From Pseudomonas sp. MWU13-2100 (GTDB taxonomy: Bacteria; Pseudomonadota; Gammaproteobacteria; Pseudomonadales; Pseudomonadaceae), in NCBI RefSeq assembly GCF_023242365.1, contig NZ_JALLIX010000004.1:124001-188000 (forward strand): a DNA stretch of 64,000 nucleotides. Reading direction: 5' to 3'. Positions 47,156 through 55,284 of the stretch are shown piece by piece (positions within the stretch are counted from its first letter, which is position 1; each line of letters begins with the position of its first letter). The notes under the pieces were generated by a model. That model searched no databases. It saw nothing but the letters and a program-made list of their open reading frames with translations, and was not told the origin of the DNA. Both the position numbers and the translations under genes were made by a program.

Positions 47156-49035
47156 AAGCCTGACCCGGCACGCAGGACCGACGGTTCCAGCCCGCGATAC
47201 AGCGCCTCGACCTTGGCCGCCCGCCACTGCAACACCGCGCGCTGGTTGATCGAGCCCTTGTCGGTGATTTCGCCACGGTCGATGGAGGGCGGCTCGTCGA
47301 GCAGCGCAATCCACTCCAGGCGACTGGAATTGCCGCTGGCATCACGGTTGAGCCGTTGCAGCCAGTCGGCGAACCATTGGCGCACCGGCGCGCTGGCCAG
47401 GACCTCGGTATCGCTGGCATCCGGGCCCAGGCCCGCCAGGCGTCGGCACTCATACAGCCGGGGAAAGACCAAAGCCCCGAGGCATTCGCGATCCGGCGCC
47501 GCCACCACCAGATCCTGGACATAGGGTGAGCCTTCGAGCACCGCGCGATTACGCAGAGGGCCGACACTGACAAAGACCCCGGAACTCAGCTTGAAATCCT
47601 CGGCAATACGGCCATCGAACATCAGCCCCAGTTGCGGGTCCCGAACGTCAGCCAGCTTCAAGGCATCACCGGAACAGTAGAAACCCTGGTCGTCGAACAC
47701 CTCGGCGGTCTGCTGCGCTGCGCGCCAGTAGCCGGGCATGATGTGCGGCCCGCGAAAGCGCCCTTCCAGCTTGCCGTCCACCGGCACCAGCCGCACTTCA
47801 CAACCCGGGGCCGGCAAACCGATATAGCCGGCCATGGACAGCGGCCCGGTGGTGAAGGTGCAGGACGGCGCCGCCTCGGTCATGCCGAGCCCGGCCATCA
47901 TGCGGATGCGTTCGCCGCAGTGCGCTTCGGCGATCCGATCCAGGCGATCCCAGACGCTCTGGGACAAACCGGCCGCGGCGAAGAAGAACAGCTTGATCCG
48001 GGAGAAAAAACGCTCGCGCAGCTCGTCGTCCTGCTCAAGGGCGCTGACCAGTTCCTCCCAGCCCTTGGGCACGGTCAGGTAGGCGGTGGGCGACACCTCC
48101 TTGAGGTTGCGCAGGGTTTCAGCAAATCCCTGGGCCGTGGGCTTGCCGTCGTCCAGGTAAAAGGTGCCGCCGTTGTAGAGCACGATGCCGACGTTGTGGC
48201 TACCGCCGAAGGTGTGGTTCCACGGCAGCCAGTCCACCAGCACCGGCGGCTCTTCGCCGAACACCGGAAAGGTCTGCAGCAACATCTGCTGGTTGGCGCA
48301 GAGCATGCGCTGGGTGGTGATCACCGCCTTGGGCAAGCGGGTCGAGCCGGAGGTGAACAGAAACTTGGCGATGCTGTCTGGCCCGGTGGCGGCAAAGGCG
48401 CAATCGGCTTCGGCCCCCCCGGGCTGTTGCAACAGGCTGGCAAAGCTCGCCTGAGACCGCCCGGTTATTTGCCCACGCACGCTGATCAGCGGCGTCTCGA
48501 GTGGCAACACCGCATCGATCGCCCGCTGGAAAGCCGAAGCCTCGCTGACGAACACCAGCCCCGGTTGCAGCAGATCGCAGACATGCCGCAGCTTGGCGAA
48601 ATCCTGGGACAACAACGAATAGGCCGGCGATACCGGGCAATAGGGAATACCGGCATACATGGCGCCGAGGGCGATCTGCAAATGCTCGATGTCGTTGCCC
48701 GAGAACAGCGCCAGGGGCTTCTCGGCCGACAAACCATAACCCAGCAGGCTCCGGGCAATAGCCCGGACACTGGCGAGCATCTCGGCGTAGCTCACTCGAC
48801 GCCAATCACCGCCAGCCTGGCGAGCAGCGATAAAGGTTTGTTGCGGGCGCACTTGGGCCCAGTGCACCAGGCGATCCAGCAGGCGCTTCGGCAACTCGCC
48901 CAGGGGCTCCAGGGAGCGCATCCGCAGGATGCCCTGCTCTTCGCTGACCTCGACCGCGGGGTGACCGATGGACACCTGGCGATAGCGCGGCCGACGGGTC
49001 TCGGTGTGGGATGGCGATCTGAATTCGGAACTCAC
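47152..49035 (-). CDS. fcs: Feruloyl-CoA synthetase
   Basis: Activates ferulate, caffeate and p-coumarate to CoA thioesters with ATP. The 627-residue ANL-superfamily ligase has the phosphate loop FLFTSGSTRLPKAVI, the LGMTEAAPSCTF motif and the YCSGDAL hinge. The fcs-specific N-terminus includes PAVEVSEEQGILRMRSLEPL. The start is GTG 49035, because GGAGG lies 8 nt upstream; the in-frame ATG 49050 is itself part of that site and lacks its own. It is 154 nt downstream of vdh and overlaps aat. Confidence 0.93.
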   Translation of the reverse strand: MSSEFRSPSHTETRRPRYRQVSIGHPAVEVSEEQGILRMRSLEPLGELPKRLLDRLVHWAQVRPQQTFIAARQAGGDWRRVSYAEMLASVRAIARSLLGYGLSAEKPLALFSGNDIEHLQIALGAMYAGIPYCPVSPAYSLLSQDFAKLRHVCDLLQPGLVFVSEASAFQRAIDAVLPLETPLISVRGQITGRSQASFASLLQQPGGAEADCAFAATGPDSIAKFLFTSGSTRLPKAVITTQRMLCANQQMLLQTFPVFGEEPPVLVDWLPWNHTFGGSHNVGIVLYNGGTFYLDDGKPTAQGFAETLRNLKEVSPTAYLTVPKGWEELVSALEQDDELRERFFSRIKLFFFAAAGLSQSVWDRLDRIAEAHCGERIRMMAGLGMTEAAPSCTFTTGPLSMAGYIGLPAPGCEVRLVPVDGKLEGRFRGPHIMPGYWRAAQQTAEVFDDQGFYCSGDALKLADVRDPQLGLMFDGRIAEDFKLSSGVFVSVGPLRNRAVLEGSPYVQDLVVAAPDRECLGALVFPRLYECRRLAGLGPDASDTEVLASAPVRQWFADWLQRLNRDASGNSSRLEWIALLDEPPSIDRGEITDKGSINQRAVLQWRAAKVEALYRGLEPSVLRAGSGL

Positions 49036-49115
49036 GTGCTTGTCCTCCATCAAGGCACGCCGGCACCGCTCCGCACGGGGCGGCTCGGGAAGCGTGGCAG
49101 CCGCTGGCTGCAGCC

Positions 49116-49128
49116 TTGTTATTGTTAT
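49116..49128 (-). promoter_or_regulatory. Crc/Hfq-type CA motif in the vdh-fcs gap
   Basis: The mRNA has ATAACAATAACAA followed by GG, about 80 nt before fcs. Elsewhere in this window such motifs sit right at a start codon, so this one is displaced. Confidence 0.5.
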
Positions 49129-49189
49129 CTCTGGCCTGCACGCGGGGCGGTCTCCCGAGGGAGCCGACACCCGACAGTGCGACGGATGC

Positions 49190-50638
49190 TCAGATCGGGT
49201 AGTGCCGCGGTCCATTCTGCAAGGTGACCCAGCGCAACTGGGTGAAATGCTCGATGGATGCCTTGCCGCCAAAACTGCCATAGCCGCTGGACTTGACCCC
49301 ACCGAAGGGCATTTGCGCCTCGTCGTGCACGGTCGGACCGTTGATATGGCAAATGCCCGACTCGACTCGCTGGGCCAGGGCCAGGGCGCGACCGCTGTCG
49401 CGACTGAAGATCGCCGCCGACAGGCCGAACTCGGAATCGTTGGCCAGGCGCAGCAGATCTTCGTCACCCTCGCCGCGCAGCAACACCGCCACCGGGCCAA
49501 AGGATTCCTCGCGGTACAGGCGCATGCTTTCGGTGACACCATCGAGCAGGGTCGGTTGCAGAATACTGCCCGCCAGTTGCCCGCCCGCCACCAGCGTCGC
49601 ACCTTTGTCCAGGGCATCGTCGATCAACAATTTGATGCGCTCGCCGGCACTGGCATCCACCAGCGAGCCGAGCACCGAATCCTCGGCGCCCGGGTCGCCG
49701 GCAGGCAAGCTGGCGATCTTCGCCGCCAGCTTGGCGACAAAGGTATCGGCCACCTTGGCATCGACGATCAGGCGCTCGGTGGACATGCAGATCTGCCCCT
49801 GGTTGAAGAACGCACCAAAGGCCGCGGCCTCCACCGCCGCATCCAGATCGGCGTCTTCCAGTACCAGGAACGGTGCCTTGCCCCCCAGCTCCAGCAAAGC
49901 CGGTTTGAGATGGCGCGCCGACAGCTCGCCGACGATGCGTCCGACATGGGTCGACCCGGTGAAGTTGACGCGGCGCACCGCCGGATTGGCAATCAGCCGC
50001 TCGACAATCGCCGCGGCATCCTGGGGGGCATTGCAGATGACGTTGACCACGCCATCGCCCAGCCCCGCGTCCTGCAACACCTGGCCGATCAGCCGGTGCG
50101 CCGCCGGGCTCAGTTCCGAGGCCTTGAGCACCACGGTATTGCCGCAGGCCAGGGGCATGGCGATGGCCCGGGTGGCGAGAATCACCGGAGCGTTCCATGG
50201 GGCAATGCCCAGCACCACGCCGCACGGTTGGCGCAGGGCCATGGCAAAACTGCCAGGCACATCGGAAGGGATGACTTCGCCGTTGATCTGGGTGGTCATC
50301 GACGCCGCCTCACGCAGCATATTGGCCGCCAGCTGCACATTGAAGCCGTACCAGTTGGCCATGGCGCCGGTCTCGCCGGCAGCGGCGATAAATTCCGCGC
50401 CGCGGGCCTGCAACTGCTCGGCCGCCCGCAGCAGGCGGATGCGTCGTTCGTTGGGCGCCAACGCCGCCCAGGCAGGGAACGCCGCCTTGGCCGCGGCCAC
50501 GGCGGCATCGGCATCTTCCAAAGTCGCGGCGGCAACCCGCGACACCACCTCGCCAGTCACCGGATTACGGCGCTCGAAGGTTCGACCGTCGCGGGCGGGG
50601 CACGACTGGCCGCCGATCAGCAGGGGCACGTCCAGCAT
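49190..50638 (-). CDS. vdh: Vanillin dehydrogenase
   Basis: Oxidises vanillin to vanillate with NAD+. The 482-residue aldehyde dehydrogenase has the NAD motif GIAPWNAPVILATRAIA, FTGSTHVGRIVG, the general-base segment LLELGGKAP and the catalytic cysteine in NQGQICMSTER. The length and the MLDVPLLIGGQSCPA start are those of Pseudomonas Vdh. It lies between ech and fcs. AGAGGA and a CA motif precede the ATG. Confidence 0.93.
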   Translation of the reverse strand: MLDVPLLIGGQSCPARDGRTFERRNPVTGEVVSRVAAATLEDADAAVAAAKAAFPAWAALAPNERRIRLLRAAEQLQARGAEFIAAAGETGAMANWYGFNVQLAANMLREAASMTTQINGEVIPSDVPGSFAMALRQPCGVVLGIAPWNAPVILATRAIAMPLACGNTVVLKASELSPAAHRLIGQVLQDAGLGDGVVNVICNAPQDAAAIVERLIANPAVRRVNFTGSTHVGRIVGELSARHLKPALLELGGKAPFLVLEDADLDAAVEAAAFGAFFNQGQICMSTERLIVDAKVADTFVAKLAAKIASLPAGDPGAEDSVLGSLVDASAGERIKLLIDDALDKGATLVAGGQLAGSILQPTLLDGVTESMRLYREESFGPVAVLLRGEGDEDLLRLANDSEFGLSAAIFSRDSGRALALAQRVESGICHINGPTVHDEAQMPFGGVKSSGYGSFGGKASIEHFTQLRWVTLQNGPRHYPI

Positions 50639-50649
50639 GGTGATTCCTC

Positions 50650-50663
50650 TTTATTGTCTTTAT
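50650..50663 (-). promoter_or_regulatory. Crc/Hfq-type CA motif before vdh
   Basis: The mRNA reads ATAAAGACAATAAA immediately 5' of GAGGA. Confidence 0.5.
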
Positions 50664-50679
50664 CGGGAATACAGTCGAG

Positions 50680-50737
50680 GGCGCTACAGTAGCGCCATGG
50701 CGCCTGGGCGAACAGTTGGCGGGCGCTCGATCGCCCG
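50680..50737. repeat. Two hairpins in the ech-vdh gap
   Basis: GGCGCTA-CAG-TAGCGCC (50680-50696) and CGGGCG-CTCGAT-CGCCCG (50720-50737) are perfect stem-loops between ech and vdh. No U-tract follows. They may set different mRNA stabilities for the two genes. Confidence 0.5.
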
Positions 50738-50766
50738 GCCAGTCGCCCTGTCAGCAACGCCGCGGC

Positions 50767-51597
50767 TCAGCGCTTGTAAGCCTGCAAGCCGGGCTTGATG
50801 CTCTTGTCATCGAGGAACTGTTTCATGCCCTGTTCGCGACCGCCTTCGGTATCCAGCAGGCGCGACTGGTCGAGCTTGGCGTACAGGTAATCCTCGTTCT
50901 GCTCCCAGGTCAGTTCGCGGCAGCGTTTGAAGCCATGCTTGGCCGCACGCAGCACCACCGGGTTTTTCTCCAGCAGGTTGCGCGCCAGTTCAACGGTGAC
51001 TTCGCGCAACCGCGCCAGTGGAACGCTTTCGTTGACCAGGCCCATCTCGGCGGCCTTCTGCCCGCCGAAGGTCTTGCCGGTCATGATGTAGTACAGCGAC
51101 TGACGATGGCCCACGGTGTCGGCCATGGCCTTGCTGACCAGGTTGCCCGGCGGAATGCCCCAGTTGATTTCGGAGAGGCCAAAGGTCGCTTCGTCGGCAC
51201 AGATCGCCAGGTCGCAGGCCACCAGCGGGCTGAAGCCGCCGCCGAAGCACCAGCCGTTGACCATGGCGATGGTCGGCTTGGCGTACATGCGCAGCAGCTT
51301 CCATTGCCACTGCGAGGCTTCACGACGGATTTTTTCCTGGAGAATTTCCGGGCCGGCATCCACTTCGCGAAAGTATTCCTTGAGATCCATACCCGCGGTC
51401 CAGGCCTCTCCGGCACCGGTCAGCACCAGCACGCCAGCGGCCGGGTCCTGCTCCAGGGTTTCCAGGACATCGATCATCTCGCGGTTCAGGGTCGGGCTCA
51501 TGGCGTTGCGTTTTTCCGGGCGATTGAGAATGACCCAGGCGATGCCTTCCTCGATTTCAACCTTGACCGTTGTCCAGCGACCTTCGTAGTTGCTCAT
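50767..51597 (-). CDS. ech: Feruloyl-CoA hydratase/lyase
   Basis: Hydrates feruloyl-CoA and cleaves it to vanillin and acetyl-CoA. The 276-residue crotonase-fold protein has the same length as P. fluorescens HCHL and keeps all its key residues at identical positions: M70 and G120 (oxyanion hole), S123, E143 and Y239. It is first in the ech-vdh-fcs-aat-acd order and diverges from the MarR-type gene ferR. A CA motif and GAGAG precede the ATG. Confidence 0.96.
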   Translation of the reverse strand: MSNYEGRWTTVKVEIEEGIAWVILNRPEKRNAMSPTLNREMIDVLETLEQDPAAGVLVLTGAGEAWTAGMDLKEYFREVDAGPEILQEKIRREASQWQWKLLRMYAKPTIAMVNGWCFGGGFSPLVACDLAICADEATFGLSEINWGIPPGNLVSKAMADTVGHRQSLYYIMTGKTFGGQKAAEMGLVNESVPLARLREVTVELARNLLEKNPVVLRAAKHGFKRCRELTWEQNEDYLYAKLDQSRLLDTEGGREQGMKQFLDDKSIKPGLQAYKR

Positions 51598-51605
51598 GAC
51601 GATTA

Positions 51606-51618
51606 CTCTCTTGTTCTT
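51606..51618 (-). promoter_or_regulatory. Crc/Hfq-type CA motif before ech
   Basis: The mRNA reads AAGAACAAGAGAG, combining an AAnAAnAA-like element with the ribosome site. Confidence 0.4.
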
Positions 51619-51647
51619 GACTTGACGATGAGTGAAAACTAAACCGG

Positions 51648-51741
51648 CAACATAGTTATGTCAATTAACCATTAATGAAATTAACAAAATATTTTCCCCG
51701 TGGATCCCGCCCCAGCGCCCATGGATATGACAGCGGTCATA
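51648..51741. promoter_or_regulatory. Divergent ech/ferR control region with MarR-type dyads
   Basis: Perfect dyads are ACATA-GT-TATGT (about 51650-51661), ATTAA-CCA-TTAAT (51664-51676), TTAAT-GAA-ATTAA (about 51672-51684) and TATGAC-AGCG-GTCATA (51726-51741). MarR repressors bind such short palindromes. The TTAACCATT core recurs in the oprD/MFS control region at 53814-53823. Confidence 0.5.
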
Positions 51742-51809
51742 GCTATCCCCGGCCGACCTCGGCAAACTAGATAGCCTTATTAACCGCCAGCCCGAGGATT
51801 CCCCCTGCA

Positions 51810-52298
51810 ATGGCCAAGTCTTCCAAGATTGCCGCCGCCCCCGAGGCCCTTGTCGTCGCCGCCGAACCCCAGGCGCCGCTGGACTCCGCCCTGGACGACC
51901 TGATCGGTTACGCCATGCGCCGGGCTCAGTTGAAACTGTTCCAGAACCTGATCGGTCGGCTCTCGGCCCACGACCTGCGGCCGGCACAGTTCTCGGCCCT
52001 GGCAATCATCGATCAGCACCCCGGGCTGATGCAGGCCGACCTGGCCAAGGCCCTGGCCATCGAACCGCCCCAGGTCGTACCGCTGCTGAACAAACTGGAA
52101 GAGCGGGCGCTGGCGGTTCGGGTGCGCTGTAAACCGGACAAGCGTTCCTATGGGATCTTTCTCAGCAAGACCGGCGAGTCTCTCCTCAAGGAGCTGAAAC
52201 TGATTGCCACCCAAAGCGACCTCGATTCCACGGCCACCCTCGACAGCCAGGAACGCGAGGAACTGCTCCGACTGCTGAAGAAGGTCTATCAGCAATAG
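51810..52298 (+). CDS. ferR: MarR-family repressor of ferulate genes
   Basis: A 162-residue winged-HTH regulator (RPAQFSALAIIDQHPGLMQA, DLAKALAIEPPQVVPLLNKL, EERALAVRVRCKPDKRSYGI). It is divergent from ech, the position of FerR/FerC repressors that respond to hydroxycinnamoyl-CoA. The basic wing residues R and K in CKPDKRSYG are intact. The first roughly 25 residues are Ala/Pro-rich and probably disordered. The name rests on context and family. Confidence 0.82.
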   Translation: MAKSSKIAAAPEALVVAAEPQAPLDSALDDLIGYAMRRAQLKLFQNLIGRLSAHDLRPAQFSALAIIDQHPGLMQADLAKALAIEPPQVVPLLNKLEERALAVRVRCKPDKRSYGIFLSKTGESLLKELKLIATQSDLDSTATLDSQEREELLRLLKKVYQQ

Positions 52299-52359
52299 CC
52301 GCAAGCGCTGGCACGCCCCCGGCGGAGCGACCGACGCAAGACCTGGCGCAGCGGGGCAA

Positions 52360-53682
52360 TCACCAGATCGGCAAGGTGTAGGTCACCAGGAAGCGGGTCT
52401 GGTTTTCATCGCGGAAGGCCGCGCCAGTGGGAAAGTCATTCCGGTAAATCGACTTGCGCGCCAACAACCCAACGTTCTTCAACGGGCCACTCTGGACCAC
52501 ATACCCCAATTCCATCTGGAACTCGCGCTCCTTGCGGTCTTCGGCGTTGAAAGCCGCCAACTCGATATGGTCGCCGCGCACATAACGCAGCCGGCTCTTC
52601 AGGCCCGGCAGGCCGGCCGCCGCGAAGTCATAGTCGTAGACGGCCTGCCAGGTTCGCTCCTTGGCATTGAGAAAGTCCGAACTCATGGTCAGCTCGCTCA
52701 TGCCCATCAATTCGGTGCCGGACACATAGGGCGTTGCCGTATCGCCACTGGCATGCATGTAACCCAGGCCCAGGCGGTGGCCGCCGAGACGATAGCTGAA
52801 CAGCGCGGAGAGGTTGCGGTTATCCACTTTACCGGCCTTGGCGCTGCCGTCTTCATCACTGAAAAAACTGCGCAGATCGGTGGTCAGCACACCGTCGCCC
52901 AGGCTCAGGTTATGCAACAAGGCCAAAGTGTTCTGCTGGTACAGATCCGTCACCTCGGCATGGTAGGCACGCAGGCTGAGGTCCTTGTTGACCTGGTAAT
53001 CAGCACCGACATAGGCCATATGGGACGTGGTGGCGGCGCCATTGAAACGTTGATTGGGCGAGGCGATGCTCATGGGTTGGTAGTCGGTGGAATCGCGCTT
53101 GGCGATGCGGTCGATGTAACCGGTGTTGAACGTCAGTCCGTCGATTTCCTTGGAACTGAGGATGGTCCCACGGAAGGTCTGCGGCAGCAGCCGCGACGGA
53201 CTGGCAAAGGCGAATGGCAGGAAGATCGATACATCACCGGTCTTCAGCGTGGTTTCGCTGAAACGCATCTTGCCGGTCAATCCCAGGCGCGCATACTCGT
53301 CCGCCGCGCGCTTGCTGCTGCTGGACACCGGTAGCAGCTCGGTGCCGCTGCGATCCGGCGACGAGTCCAGCTTGACCCCCAGCAACCCACGGGCATCCAG
53401 GCCCAAGCCCAGTTTGCCCTCGGTGTAACCGGACTCCATGTTCATGAAGAAACCCTGGGCCCATTCCCGGGCGGCGGTTTTCGCGCCGCCATCCTTATAG
53501 TCCCGATCCAGGTAGTAATTGCGCAGAGTCAAGGTGCCATGACTGTCGTCGACGAAGCCCGCGGCCAGCAATTGAGTGGAAAACACGCTCAAGCCCAGCA
53601 AGGTCAGGCAACGAGCGTGATCCGGAGTGCGGACAGGTGTGGCTGAGGTCGCCGCGAAGGCTTCCCGGGGGAGGTTTGGCAT
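52360..53682 (-). CDS. OprD-family outer-membrane porin
   Basis: A 440-residue porin with a long signal region (CLTLLGLSVFSTQLLAAG) and the OprD hallmark mature start GFVDDSHGTLTLRNYYLDRDY, followed by WAQGFFMNMESGYTEGKLGLG. It ends in a strand with terminal tryptophan (FLVTYTLPIW). It probably admits hydroxycinnamates such as ferulate. ATG 53682 is used; translation of the A-rich leader would give an unlikely poly-Asn N-terminus. It is divergent from an aromatic-acid MFS gene. Confidence 0.88.
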   Translation of the reverse strand: MPNLPREAFAATSATPVRTPDHARCLTLLGLSVFSTQLLAAGFVDDSHGTLTLRNYYLDRDYKDGGAKTAAREWAQGFFMNMESGYTEGKLGLGLDARGLLGVKLDSSPDRSGTELLPVSSSSKRAADEYARLGLTGKMRFSETTLKTGDVSIFLPFAFASPSRLLPQTFRGTILSSKEIDGLTFNTGYIDRIAKRDSTDYQPMSIASPNQRFNGAATTSHMAYVGADYQVNKDLSLRAYHAEVTDLYQQNTLALLHNLSLGDGVLTTDLRSFFSDEDGSAKAGKVDNRNLSALFSYRLGGHRLGLGYMHASGDTATPYVSGTELMGMSELTMSSDFLNAKERTWQAVYDYDFAAAGLPGLKSRLRYVRGDHIELAAFNAEDRKEREFQMELGYVVQSGPLKNVGLLARKSIYRNDFPTGAAFRDENQTRFLVTYTLPIW

Positions 53683-53695
53683 GTTCGATGTCCAC

Positions 53696-53711
53696 TTATT
53701 GTTGTTGTTTT
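53696..53711 (-). promoter_or_regulatory. Crc/Hfq-type CA motif before oprD
   Basis: The mRNA reads AAAACAACAACAATAA about 14 nt before the ATG, next to a weak GTGGA site. It is the longest CA motif of its kind in the window. Confidence 0.6.
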
Positions 53712-53977
53712 GAACGAGACCCAGCACACGCTGGCAAGGTCCGTGGACAGAGAATGGAAAGAGCCGGGGGAGTCCGTCAACCTACAATGACCGATAATCG
53801 AACATTAATATAGTTAACCATTTAACAGGTAACGCATACAAAAAATAATAACTATTTGTTTTACATAGATAATTTTCTAATTCTCATCAGAAATCAGGCA
53901 GCATTCATTTTTTAGTTATATTTGTTAATCTTAATCTCAACCTGAGACAGCCGCCCGCGCTGGCCAGGCCCAGCACT

Positions 53978-53993
53978 ACAACAAAAACAATAA
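53978..53993 (+). promoter_or_regulatory. Crc/Hfq-type CA motif before the aromatic-acid MFS gene
   Basis: ACAACAAAAACAATAA is followed by TGAGG, 12 nt before the ATG. Confidence 0.6.
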
Positions 53994-54005
53994 TGAGGCT
54001 CGCCC

Positions 54006-55223
54006 ATGGACAATCCATCACGTCGCACGACGCTGACCATTGCTTTGTGTTTTATCGTTGCACTGATCGAAGGCTTCGACCTGCAGGCGGCCGGTACCGC
54101 CGCTGCGGGCCTGCGCCAGACCTTCGCCCTGGATCCGAAAATGATGGGCTGGGTCTTCAGTGCCGGGATCATCGGCCTGCTGCCGGGCGCATTTTTCGGC
54201 GGCTGGATCGCCGATCGCATCGGTCGCAAGAAAATCCTGATCGGTGCGGTATTGCTGTTCGGTGTTTTCTCCCTCGGCACCGCTTACATCAGTAGTTTTT
54301 CCAACCTGTTGCTCGCGCGTTTCATGACTGGCCTGGGCCTGGGCGCCGCCCTGCCCAACTTGATCGCACTCTGCGCCGAAGCGGTGGGCGAACAACGCCG
54401 CGGCACCGCTATCAGCATCATGTATGCCGGTGTCCCCTTGGGTGGCGCTCTGGCGGCGGCGGTGGCGATGCTCTTCACCGAGCATTGGCAGACCACCTTC
54501 ATCATCGGTGGCCTTGTGCCCCTGCTGGTAGTCCCCTTGATGCTGGCGCTGCTGCCCGAGTCGACCGCCTTCCGGCAGCAACAAGGGGTCGCCGCCGCGG
54601 AGCGCGCCTCCACCGGCCAGGCGCTGTTCGGTGAAGGCCGGGGCCGCACCACCCTTGCGCTGTGGGTGAGCTACTTCTTTACCCTGACCGTGATGTACAT
54701 GTTGCTCAACTGGCTGCCTTCGCTGCTGCTGGAACAAGGTTTCAGCAAGCCGCAGGCCAGCTTGGTGCAGGTGCTGTTCAACATCGGCGGTGCGCTCGGC
54801 TCCCTGCTTGGCGGCCTGCTACTGGATCGCTGCAACGGTATCAAGGTAGTGCTGTTCGTGTATGCCGGGTTGCTGGCAGCGTTGGCCGGAGTCGGCCTGT
54901 CGCTGGGCATAGTGCCAATGGCCGTCGCCGGGTTTGCCGCGGGGCTGTTCGTGATGGCCGCGCAATTGGTGCTCTATGCCCTGGCGCCGCCTTCGTATCC
55001 GACCTCGGTGCGGGCCACCGGAGTGGGTGCGGCCGTTGCGATCGGCCGCCTGGGATCAGTGACTGGTCCCCTGGCGGCGGGACAGATTCTGGCAGCCGGG
55101 GCGGGTACCACTGGGGTGTTGCTGGCGGCTTCACCTGGCTTGGTGATTGCCGCGTTGACCATCATCGGCGTGATCGCACGAGCGGCCCCGCTGAACGTAT
55201 CGATGAAAAACGCCAAGGCCTGA
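54006..55223 (+). CDS. AAHS-family MFS importer, probably for hydroxycinnamates
   Basis: A 405-residue permease with twelve predicted helices. It has the AAHS signature DLQAAGTA in TM1 (EGFDLQAAG) and the loop 2-3 motif GGWIADRIGRKKILI, repeated in weaker form after TM8 (GGLLLDRCNGIK). The family brings in aromatic acids with protons (PcaK, MhpT, HcaT types). Its place beside the OprD porin and the ferulate genes suggests ferulate or p-coumarate. A hairpin terminator lies 29 nt after the stop. Confidence 0.88.
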   Translation: MDNPSRRTTLTIALCFIVALIEGFDLQAAGTAAAGLRQTFALDPKMMGWVFSAGIIGLLPGAFFGGWIADRIGRKKILIGAVLLFGVFSLGTAYISSFSNLLLARFMTGLGLGAALPNLIALCAEAVGEQRRGTAISIMYAGVPLGGALAAAVAMLFTEHWQTTFIIGGLVPLLVVPLMLALLPESTAFRQQQGVAAAERASTGQALFGEGRGRTTLALWVSYFFTLTVMYMLLNWLPSLLLEQGFSKPQASLVQVLFNIGGALGSLLGGLLLDRCNGIKVVLFVYAGLLAALAGVGLSLGIVPMAVAGFAAGLFVMAAQLVLYALAPPSYPTSVRATGVGAAVAIGRLGSVTGPLAAGQILAAGAGTTGVLLAASPGLVIAALTIIGVIARAAPLNVSMKNAKA

Positions 55224-55251
55224 TATCCGTGATCAAGGTGGAACCGAACCA

Positions 55252-55273
55252 GTGGGAGCGGGCCCGCTCCCAC
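55252..55273. terminator. Bidirectional hairpin terminator
   Basis: A perfect 22-nt palindrome with arms GTGGGAGCGGG and CCCGCTCCCAC lies between the convergent MFS and amidase stops. The GTGGGAGCGGG arm is typical of repeats at Pseudomonas transcript ends. No U-tract is present. Confidence 0.65.
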
Positions 55274-55284
55274 ACGCATCACGC

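Larger units (their letters stand above)
53683..54005. promoter_or_regulatory. Divergent oprD/MFS control region
   Basis: An AT-rich 323-bp region with no gene. It contains the dyad GTTAA-CCAT-TTAAC (53813-53826), which shares TTAACCATT with the ech/ferR region. It also holds two CA motifs (53696-53711 for oprD, 53978-53993 for the MFS gene). Confidence 0.5.
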
